Source of the DNA: Tridacna crocea
Lineage: Eukaryota > Mollusca > Bivalvia > Cardiida > Cardiidae
Reading direction: 5' to 3'
DNA: 64,000 nucleotides
Assembly: GCA_943736015.1 (NCBI GenBank)
Contig: OX031063.1
Coordinates: forward strand, 36,920,172 to 36,984,171
A model generated the notes under the pieces. The model worked only from the letters and a program-made list of their open reading frames with translations. It was not told where the DNA came from and searched no databases. The position numbers were made by a program, and so were the translations under genes. Of the stretch, positions 35,401 through 47,400 are shown one piece after another; within the stretch, counting starts at the first letter, position 1; every line of letters begins with the position of its first letter.

Positions 35401-38400
35401 TGCTCAAATAGCGCAAAGTTTCTTTGGTAGAAAAAATTGTGGGAAAAGGAGAAAATGCTGGTAACCACAATGTCTTCAGAAGGCTTCTTTCCCATGGTCA
35501 TTTTAAGTCGACATTGTGTGGTAATGGGTTAACCAACTATGTAGAAAAACATGGCATCTTCCTATAAAATAAATACAGGGAAATGAAAAGGATCTCACCA
35601 TAATCTTAATCTTTGATATATTGACTTCAAAATCAACATGAACCATCTGAACTTCATGGCAAACTTTTGTATTAAGTTTAACTCATTACCAAACGACAAT
35701 ATTTTAGGCTTGTCCAAATCGAAAGCATTTGCAGACGACAAAATAAAAGTGACTGAAAATTTGAAATTTGTTTTGTGAAGGGTAGAAAACATTGTGGGAA
35801 AAGGAGAAAATGCTGGTTACCAGCATTTTCTCCTTTTCCCGCAATGTTTTCTTAAGGCTTCTTTCTCAGGGGCGTCAAAAGTAGGGATTGTGTGATAATG
35901 GGTTAAAAGACATTAGTAACATCAGCATATAAATATCTGTACTAAGTTTAGTAAGTTGGAGGAAAATGAAGCAAAGCAAGAGGCCCAATCTTTTTCAATG
36001 GAGGGCATATTATACAGAAAGCATGGTAGACTATCTTTTTTAAAAGTGTAATTACTATTGTTGACTACCTGTCATGTAAGTCTTCAGTTATTGATTTAGC
36101 TTTTTACCACATGATCCTAAATTTTAACAACCTTAACCCGTTCCCAAACAATCCCTGGTTTTTACGGGTCTCAAATAGTAGCCTTTTGAAAACATCATGG
36201 GAAAAGGAGAAAATGCTGGTAACCAGCATTTTCTCCTTTTCCCACAATGTTTTCTACCCTATCATGGACAGAAACCATCTTTTCAGCAAGAGTTGAATTA
36301 TCCTCTGCAAATGCTTTCAATTTTGTCTAGTCCAAAAGTTTGTCGTTTGGGAAAAAAACGGGAAAAAATGGAAAGCCTTTTGAAAACATGGTAGGGAAAG
36401 AAGAAAATGCTGGTAAACAGCATTTTCTTCTTTTCCCACAATGTTTTCTACCTTTCTCAAATGTTTTAACTTTTAAGTCATATTTATCTTGTCTGCAAGT
36501 GCTTTCAATTTGGTATAGCCTAAAACTTTGTCATTTGGTAAAGACTTACTAAAATTTGACTTTTTCTTGAGCTCTAAATAGTTTTCCATGTAGTCAATTG
36601 ATATTTTGGTCACATCTTAGCATCATGTGGTAGACTGTGTGTGTCCAAGGTCAGGTAGTGAAAGAAGTAAATACATACACATTATCCATGGTGTTATTAT
36701 ATCATCACTAGTACTCACCAATCATCTGATCCACTGCATAACAAGTTCTCTTTCAAAGGAGACCATTTCACATGGAACACTTTAGCTGTATGTCCTGCAA
36801 TAGAAATATTGCTTATGTAGTATTGTTTCCTTAACACATTACCAAACGACAATATTTTAGGCTTGCCCAAATTGAAAGCATTTGCAGATGACAAAATAAA
36901 AGTGAAAATTTGAAATTTGTTTTGTGAAGGGTAGAAAACATTGTGGGAAAAGGAGAAAATGCTGGTTACCAGCATTTTCTCCTTTTCCCACAGTGTTTTC
37001 AAAAGCCTTCTTTCTCAGGGGCGTCAAAAGTAGGGATTGTGTGGTAATAGGTTAATCTGTTGTTTTATTTGTATTATTTACTGAGCAAAAAAGTAAGGAT
37101 AGGAATGAAGATAAATCATTTCTAGATTATTTATATCAAATTAACCCATTACCAGATGACAAAATTTTAGCCTTGTCCAAATTGAAAACATTTGCAGATG
37201 ACAATTTCATTGTGGCTCAAATGGTGAAATTCTTCTTTGATAGAGAAGAAAACATTGTGGGAAAATGTGAAAATGCTGGCTTCCAGCATTTTCTTCTTTT
37301 CCTACAATGTTTTCAAAAGGCTTATTTCCCAGCAGTCAGCATTGTGTGATAAAGGGTTCAGGATATAGAACGGAATAAATGCATCATTGTAATCGTAAGC
37401 CATTTCTTTTTCTAAATTAACAATTAGCAATTTTAATCCTTTCCCAAACAATCCCTGGTTTTTATGGGACTGGAATAGTAGCCTTTTGAAAACATTGAGG
37501 GAAAAGGAGAAAATGCTGGTAGCCAGCATTTTCTCCTTTTCCCAAAATGTTTTCTGCCCTATCATACACAGAAATCATCTTTTCAGCAAGAGTTGAATTG
37601 TCGTCTGCAAATGCTTTCAATTTGGTCTAGTCCAAAAGTTTATCGTTTGGGAATGGGGTTAATGTTGTGAATTCCATGATTGATCCACACTGGATCTTGC
37701 CTGATCTTGCAATAGGGGGCTTAATGCATCTCTGTGATGCATCATACCAAGCAAGACATCACCTAATTATAGATCCAAATTGGCAATTTTGTCATAAAAC
37801 AAATTGGATCACAGGGTAGGATCATCCACTGAAATGCAGAATTTTGAAGATAGTGAAAAGTTTCGGCCAATGTCAGCTGGCGGGGAATGCAACAGGCTGA
37901 CGTGAGTAGATACTTTTCCCAAATGCATTAACTCTTTACCACACGAGAAAATTTTACATTTGTCCAAATTGAAAAATGACAAAATAAAGGTGACTGAAAA
38001 ATTAAAATTTGGTTTAAGAAGGGTAGAAAACATTGTGGGAAAAGGAGAAAATGCTGGTGACCAGCATTTTCTCCTTTTCCCACAGTGTTTTCAGGAGGCT
38101 TCTTTCTCAGGGTCATTAAAAGTCGGGATTGTGTGGTAAAGAATTAAGCCCCCTTTTCTCCAAGCATGCATCATTTCATTTCATAAGTCAACTTCATTCA
38201 TTTCCATCTTATCTATCAAACAATAGGTCAATATGCCAAATCCGATAGTCTCAATTTGTACCTGAAAATACTTTCAGTGGATGATCAGAGCTTGTGGCTG
38301 TGTAATACACTCGAACATTCTTGTCTTCACATCCAGTTGCTAACATATCCCTGGAAAGCAAAGAGTCTTAGTATTCCTGTATCCCTTTGCAGAGACGGTG

Positions 38401-41400
38401 GAACTTTCGATGTGTCAATATTGAAAGCGACTGCTCATAATACATTAACTCTTTACCACACAATCCCTAATTTTGACCACCCTGAGAAAGAAGCTTTTTG
38501 AAAACACTGTGGTAAAAGGAGAAAATGCTGGTAACTAGCATTTTCTCCTTTTCCCACAGTGTATTCTACCCTTCCCAGAGCAAATTTCAATTTTTCAGTC
38601 ACGTTTATTTTGTCGTCTGCAAATGCTTTCAATTTGGACCAGTCTAAAATGTTCTCATGTGGTAAAGAGTTAAGTGATGCAATTTTTCTCTAAAAAACCC
38701 ACAAAATTTTAAAGAAAAAAGGAGAATACACATTTCTGCTTTGGCCATGGTATTTTTAAAAGCTCTTTTTGTAAAGGTTGTAAAAACAGAGGATTGTTTT
38801 GGTACAGGGCTAAATTGATCATTTGGTTCCACCCACCAAGATTCCACTTGAAATTAAATTGTAAACATTTGAAATTTACATTTCACTGTATCTATTGACG
38901 GCATATTTTGTTTACTTTTAAAAACAATTTTAAAAAATTGTCTCTGGATGTAGTAGATCACAGAAAATCAGCCATTTTGACATTTTCAAAGCTTTCCTAA
39001 CAATGTGACTAACACGATAGTAGAAATAGCCCCGCATTTACTTACAAAACATGAAATAATGAGCCTCAAGCTGCCAACTATGGAGATCTAGCCATTTTGA
39101 ATTTTCCTTTTGTTACAGTGTTTCCTAATCATGGTTAACTTGAAGAAAAAGAATTTTGTTGGCATGACGACATGAATTACAAACTAATTCAAAACAGCAA
39201 GTAATCAAAAACAGAAAATTCTAAGCAAAATAATAGCATCTTACTTATTATGTGGACACCAATCACAACCAAACACAGGTGCAGGATGTTTGTACTTTTG
39301 CAAAATTTCTCCATCCACTTGCCGTATTATGCTTTGATAAAAAGAAACATAAAGATTTGAAAGAATGTATAAATTTCTTTAAAAAGATAAGGAGACAAAG
39401 TTCAACCTTTAACTAAACAATCTTGTACTTCCATGGCCCTTAGGAAAGGATCCTTACAAAACAATGCAAGAAAAGGAGAAAACACCTGTAACCAGTATTT
39501 TCTCCTTTTCCCACATTTCCTACTACAAGAAAGACAAAGTCCATGATTTAACCCGTATTTCATTTATCGTCTGCAAATGCTTTTCAATTTAGTAAGAAGT
39601 ATTTTCTCCTTCTCCCACAATTTCCTACCACAGGAAATACAAACATTTCAGCTGCCTTTCACTTGTCTTTTGCAGGCAATTTCAAATTAGTCTAGAATTT
39701 TGTTGTTTGTTAGAGAGTTTAAGTTTAAGATCATTGTCACAATGTTTACTTGAAACACACGATTTCACCATCCAATTATATATTAATTCTTTACCACACA
39801 ATCCTGACTTTTAACAACCCTGAGAAAGAAGCCATAGAAAACATTGGTCACTGGTTAAAAGCTCTTTCAAGTTAAAACTAGTTACCAGCATTTTCTCCTT
39901 TTCCCGCATTTTTTTTTATCCAAGCCAGAAATCATCATATTAAAAAGTCTTTATTTATTGACTGGAGATGGGTAGAATTTGATTCAGTCTAAAAATTTGT
40001 CATCTGGTAAAGACTTAACCCATTACCACACAATCCCTACTTTTGACGACTCTGAGAAAGAAGCCTTTAGAAAACATTGTGGGAAAAGGAGAAAATGCTG
40101 GTAACCAGCATTTTCTCCTTTTCCCACAATGTTTTCTACCCTTCACAAAACAAATTTCAGATTTTCAGTCACTTTTACTTTGTTGTCTGCAAATGCTTTC
40201 GATTTGGGCCAACCTGAAATTTTGTCGTTTGGTAAAGAGTTAAACATTTTTGAAACAACCTATAGTATAGTATCCCCTTACTTTTCAAATTGAAGGGTAA
40301 ACTAAATTATGACAGTTTAGAAGGTACTCAAAGACCTACCAAAATTTGTCAGCTCCACAAGACATAATCTTTCTAGAATCCTTGTGGCTCCAGCTTACTG
40401 TGTAAACTGAAGATCTGCCATGCTGGAAAATATAAAGAAATGAAAAGCATCAAAGCAAACAAACAAAACATTTCATGCTACTTTTATCAATCCTTTTCCA
40501 TTTCTGATTTTCTTATCATGTACATGTGAAGACAGTATTTCCTTTCTTCCAAATGTAAAATGTGGGTTGTTTTACTCTTTACTAAACAGCAAAATTTTAG
40601 ACTAAACTGAAGTAAATTGTGGACGTCAAGATAGATAGTGCACAAATGATAAAATGTTTTTTAAACCTTTATTCTTCAGAACTGTTAAAAAAAAAGATTT
40701 GTAAGGTAAAGGACTAAATTTCTACAAACATTGTGGTCAGAGCTTATGATTTGTGCAAAATATGCATGAAGCTTTCAGACAAAAAACCTAGTATTGTGAT
40801 GCTCTCACAAACTTTTCATTTATGACATCAGAATTCCCCAATTCTAAACATAATCCTTTTAACGCACCATAGATCTATCACAATCCTAGTATATCCTTGA
40901 AGAATGTTCTCTGAAATATCTCATTTCCTAATAAGCAGTAGTACGACAGACATGTAGCGTCAAATACTCTTGACTGTATTCACAAAACATTTAATTCTTT
41001 AACAGTCAACAAAATTCAAAACTTGTCTAAACTGAAAGCATTTATAGATGACAATGTGGCTTAGTTCTTTACACCCACACTGTCCCGACTTTTAATGACC
41101 CTTAGATAGGAAACATTTGCAAGCATTATGGGAAAAGGAGAAAATGCTTGTATCCAGCATTTTCTTCTTTTCAGACCATGTTTTGTACCCTTCACAAAAC
41201 AAATTTCAAATTTTCAGTAACTTTTATTTGGTCATCAGCAAATGCTTTCAATTTGGACAAACCTAAAATTTTGTTGTTTGCTAAGGAGTTAAATGACCTA
41301 GGTGTGTCTTTGACAGGATAGAGAACATCATGGGAAAAGGAGAAAGTGTTGATTGACAACATTTCCTCCTTTTTCCACATAGAATACATTCTTACTAACT

Positions 41401-44400
41401 TTCATTAACACTAAGTATTGTATTGTAAAAGGTTAATATTGTTTAAATACTAAATTTTAAGACTAGCTATCTGACTGAGACGGAAGGTTAAACAATTTCT
41501 CTTTCATCTCTACCTACCTCTTGAAATCTCTTGGTTACCCTTCCTCTTTTGATGTCCCATATAAATAGACCTGTTTTACTGGTACCAGCCACTATACAGT
41601 TGAGGTCAGCTGGTGCCCAGCTTATTGAGTATATAATCCCTTCATTACCAGGGGAAGTATTGACCTGTAATCACATGTCATTTTTTATTGTTCATTTGTA
41701 AGATAGTTCTTCACTTAAAAAAAGCTTGCGTTTACACCACTTTGATTAAAGAGGCCTTTATAAAAAATTGTGTGAGACGAAGAAAATGCTGGTGACTAGT
41801 ATTTCCTCCTTTTCCAACAATGTTTTCTACCCATTCACAGGCAAAGCTTGTCGTTTGAGTCATATCTGATTTATCATCTGCAAATGGTTTCCAATTGGAT
41901 GAGCCTAAAATTTCATCTTTTGGAATAGGGTTGAACTCACTGAATCCAAAATACATGTACAAAGAAAAAAAAATCCTAAGGAATTCAGTACTTAAAGTGC
42001 TTTTTTACCCCTTTACCACGCAGCAAAATTTTAGACCTATCCAAACTGAAAGCATTTGCAGAGGACAATTTCAAAGTCGCCAAAATAGTGCAATTTTTCT
42101 TTGATGGGGTAACAAACATTGCAGGAAAAGGAGAAAATGCTGGTTACCAGCATTTTCTCCTTTTCCCACAATATTTTCAAAAGGTTTCTCTTCCAGGGAT
42201 ATTAAAAGTCATCATTGTGAGGTATAGGGTTAAATACAATGCCTGTCATTCATCGAGCAAAAGAATTCTTAATTTGCAGTTATGGTTTGGATAAGGCATC
42301 ATCAAACCTTTACCAAACAATCACAAATTTAAACAACAATGAAGTAAAATAATTGGAACACAGTCTGGAAAAGGAGAAAATGCTGTTGACCAACATTTTC
42401 TCCTTTTCCCACAATGTTTTCTACCAAATGAATGACAGAACTCATTCTTAACTCTTTACCACATGATGAGAATTTAGACTTGACTAAATTGAAAGCATTT
42501 GCAGACAACAATTCAAATGTGTCTCAATTAACAGTATTTGTCTTTGATAGGTAAGAAAACATTAAGGGAAAAGGAGAAAATGCTGGTTACCAGCATTTTC
42601 TCCTTTTCCCTTAATGTTTTCAAAAGGCTTTTTCCTCAGGGGTCGTTAAAACTCGGGATTGTGTGGTAAAGAGTTAACTCTTTATCACACAATCCCATCT
42701 TTTAATGACCCTGAGAAAGAAGTCTTTTGAAAACACTGTGTGAAAAGGAGAAAATGCTGGTAACCAGCATTTCTTCCTTTTCCCACAGTGTTTTCTACCC
42801 TTCCCAAACCAAATTTTTATTTTTCAGTCACCTTTATTATGTCATCAGCAAATGATTTCAATTTGGACCAGTCTAAATTTTTCTCTTGTGGTAAAGAGTA
42901 AAGCTTCACTGAATTTTTTGTCTACAAATGCTTTCAACCTGACATATCTAACATTCTGTCAATTAGTAAAGTAAATACTAACACCTCAGCTTTGACCTCC
43001 ATAGCTGAGACTGTTCTAGGAATACCAAAAAAGCTATACATGTACATGTATACATACACAAGTGAAAGACCGGGTATCCCAGAGTTTAATGGTTCCATCA
43101 AAACTTCCAGTTGCCAACATATTGCAGTCCTGCGGTGAGTATTTGCAGTCAAAAATGGTTTCTACATGACCCTGCACATATAAGAGAACATAAAACACTA
43201 CACACTTTCTGTCATGACAAAACCTCATTGTGCTATTTTTCTTGGCCATTTTGGCCTAGATGCCTATAAACAAAAACAAAAAAAAAAAGAATGAGTCACA
43301 AAAATTGGTCAGTGTAGATAAAACAAAAATAAAAATGTATCTTTAATTCTATTCCATATTTATATGCATCTGCAGCTCAGCTATTGTATTACAAAAAAAT
43401 AAAAATGCAACAAACAGAACAAAATTTTATCTATGGAGACAAAAATTTCTGGATATGTTCATACTTAAGCACATGGGGACAACATCATGAAAAATGCGGC
43501 TGTAATGATGAAATGCCTTTGTAAAGGTTGAAACACTGTGAGAAAAGGTGAAAAGTGCTGGCTACTGGCATTTTCTCCTTATTCCTGTATTTTTTTCTGT
43601 AACTTTGTTGTTAAATAAATTCTCTAAAACTTTTGAAGCAAAAGAGCATAGCATGCGGGTTCTAACACGTGCCTGCAGTTGCTTTTAGTAAAAAATTTTA
43701 AGTTGGAAAAAGAGGCATGACTATGATAAAGATATTGCCCCTAACTGCAATTTTAGTTTCTCATTATTGAGATTACCTGCCCCTGTTGTATTTGTTGTCC
43801 TTTTGATAGTTAACCCTTTACCACACAATCCCTACTTTTGACGACCCTGAGAAAGAAGCCTTTAGAAAACATTGTGAGAAAAGAAGAAAATGCTGGTAAC
43901 CAGCATTTTCTTCTTTTCACACAATGTTTTCTACCCTTCCCAAACAAAATATCAGTTTTTGAGTTACATTTATTTTGTCGTCTGCAAATGCTTTCAATTT
44001 GGATCAGTCTATACTTTTGTCGTATGGTAAAGAGTTAACAAATGGTTCAAGTTTGAAGTAAATATCTTCTGATATGACACTGATATTTAAAATCTCAAAT
44101 TTTCCAAAAATTCTAATTTGAATAATAGGCATAACCATATCAAATATAATTGGTTCCCCTTTTGATATTTAACCCATAACCACACAATCCCTACTTTTGA
44201 TAACCCTGAGAAAACAGCCTTAAGAAAGCTTTGTGGGAAAAGGAGAAAATGCTGGTAACCAGCATTTTCTCCTTTTCCCACAATATTTTCTACCCTTCAC
44301 AAAACAAATTTCAATTTTTCATTCACTTTTACTTTGTCATCTACAAATGCTTTCAATTTGGACCACTCTAAAATTTTGTTGTTTGGTAAAGAGATAATAA

Positions 44401-47400
44401 TAAGTCTGTGTTTGAAGTACACATATTCAAAACTGACAAAGATATTACAAAAGTCAAGGTTTTGTACCATGAAGACCATGCACATGACATAGACAAGGAC
44501 CACACCAGAGTAATGATTATACCTCCATGTTTTCCTTGAAAATAGCTGAGCTAACAATATTCAAAAGCATAAATTTCAATTAACCCTTTACCACACAATC
44601 CCGATTTTTGACAACCCTGAAGAAGAAAGCTTTTGAAGACATTGTGGGAAAAGAAGAAAATGCTGGTTACCAGCATTTTCTTCTTTTCCCACAATGTTTT
44701 CTACTATTCAAAAAAAAATTCAATTCTTGAATCAAATTTATTTTGTCATCTGCAAATGCTTTTAAAATGGACTGGTCTAAAATTTTGTCATTTGGTTAAG
44801 AGGTAAAGTAGTAGAACATGAAAAATGGGGACTGACGTTACCTGATCCCTTAGAAAGTCCCACTTTCTCCTCCCTAGGTCATAAAGACCTATCCCTCCAT
44901 CATGAAACGCACACACAAGGCGTGCCTGTGGAAGCGCAAACTGTGCTTGGTTAACCATACTAGGTGCCTGTGCTAAACTTGTGGAAGAGACATCGTTAAC
45001 AGTGTCAGATTCAGAGTATTGAGCTTGAGATCTTTGCATCTGACTATCACAGACTACTTGTAGTGCATGAAATCCTGTCTTTTTCACACTGATGTTTTCT
45101 AGAGGAGTGGATTTTGACACATTCCAAACACGTAATATGCCACTGAGAGTATCTGAATAAATAGAAAATGAATAAAAAAACTCATTATCCCTTTACTAAA
45201 TAATCCAAGCTTTAGCTACCCAGAGGGAGAAGGCTACTGAAAACAGTAAGGAAAAAGGAAAAAAAACGCTGGTAACCAGCATTTTCTCCTTTTCCAAGAG
45301 TGTTTTCAAGTCTTTAAGACAAACTTATTCAACCATGTTTGATATGTCATAATGCAAGTGCCTTGGGTTCGATGGGTCGAAAATTTTTGTCATAAAGTAA
45401 AACCTTAATGAAATATGTTTCTATAAGTAGCAACTCAAAAAAAAGGTCCTTTTAAATATAGATAAATGACATTGAATGCCATGGGTCTTTACAATTTACT
45501 TTTGCAAAAAGGACAAACTGCTTGTTACCACACATTTTCAAAGCACTTCCAGACAACACATTAAATGTAGTTAAAACAATGGGACTTGTCTTTGAAAAGA
45601 GAAGAAAGCAATGTGGAAAAGGGAGAATATATTGGATATCACAATTTTCTCCTTTTCTCACTATGATTTCTACTACTGGAATAAAACCAATTTTAAAAGC
45701 TACAGTGACTCTGTGACCTGCAAATGCTTTAAAATTTTGCTGTCCAGTAAAGAGCTAACTATCCCAAAAATGTTTTTACAATTATTTGCTAAGAATGTGT
45801 TTCAAAGTTAACCCTTTACCACACAATCCCAAGTTTTAATGACCATGAAAAAGTACCCTTTTGAGCACATTGTGGAAAAAGGAGAAAATGCTAGTTACCA
45901 TCATTTTCTCCTTTACCCACAATGTTTTCTACCATACCATAGACAAATTCCATCATTTGAGCCACATTTGAGTTGTTGTCCGTTATGGCTTTCAATTTTG
46001 TCCAGTCTAAAAATTTACTGTTTTGTAAACGATGAAATAAGACAATATACCTCCTGTTATGAATGTTCCTGGGGCACTTGGAACCCAAGACAGGGTCTTT
46101 ACTTTGGCTGCAACACTTGGTAACTGGAAAACCATAATAACACTAACAGAAGACGAGTCCACCAGCTGAACACCAGACAAATTATTAGATACAAGAAGAT
46201 AGTCCGACGACAGTGGATCCCACTCTAAACCTGTCACAGGATTTTCATCTTCATCATCTTCCTCATCAAGTTCTGGTTTGAAAGCATGTTTTTGAACTTT
46301 TGCTCCTGCAATCATATATATTTAAACAAATTCAAACCATCAAGACATTTTCTTCAGGGCGTTTTCTTTTTTTTTTTATAATAAAAAAAAAAGAATGACT
46401 TGGCAACTTTTCACCTATTTATAAAACTCTCTTTTCTGTCCATGTACTAACACTAGGACCAAAAATGCAACAACAGAATGTCATCTTCACAATAATTTCC
46501 ATACTTTAAATGGTAAGATTTAAATCTAAGTGGATTTTCACATCCAGATTGTTTACTTTTTGTGGCCACTGGGCATTTAACCATTGCAACACCATTGATA
46601 TAGTTTGTATTTAGAAGGATAAAAAATATAGTAGGAAAAGGAGAAAATTTCTCCTTTTCCCAAAATGTTTTCAAAAGCATTCCTCCTTTGGCTTGTAAAA
46701 ACATGAGACTGTCTGGTTTACAGTCAACCCAAACAGAGCTTAAGTAATGAAATAGGAAACAAATGGAATATTGATGTTTTATAAAAAAAAAAATAGGAAT
46801 GCTTAGTCAAGAAATTCTAAAATCCGTCTGTTCTTTCTTTATCAATAGTCCTACAGCAATACCGAAAAACAAGATCTTACCAACAGTACAAAATGAAACA
46901 CTTCCATCTTTGTGGCCGATGGCTACTTTCTCCAATTTTTTGCCATGCCAGCGAAAGCATGTAACATCTGACACAAAGTTCCCTGTATCCTTGATTGTAC
47001 TGATTCCTGAGGTAGAACTAGGTAAATGGTAAGACCAAAGAGTCAATGGTCCCTTGCCACTTATGTAAGAAACCATATCCCCATTTAACTGACACCATCC
47101 GATGGTAACTGCTGTACCTTTTGTGTTCTCAAAAACTGAGAGTGCTTTCTGCTTTGAAATATCCCATACAATGATCTTACTTTCAAAGCTAGCACTTGCA
47201 AAGATGTTCTGGTTTTTGGGATGCCAAGCGATTGCTGAGACAGTCTTCTTATGTTCTGCCATGATGGAGATAAGCTTGAATTGGTTAAATTTTCTGTCAA
47301 GCTGCAAAAGAAAAGAAAAAAGAGGTCTTTTTCTGTGTCACAGAATGTACAATATGAATCAAACACTACTTTTTCAACATTTTGAAAATATTTCATCAAG

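Noticed and set aside
36715-37002. A 95-codon ORF joining MITE peptide to WDR17 sequence
   Set aside because: It is the MITE reading through the exon 10 acceptor. The true exon starts at 36794.
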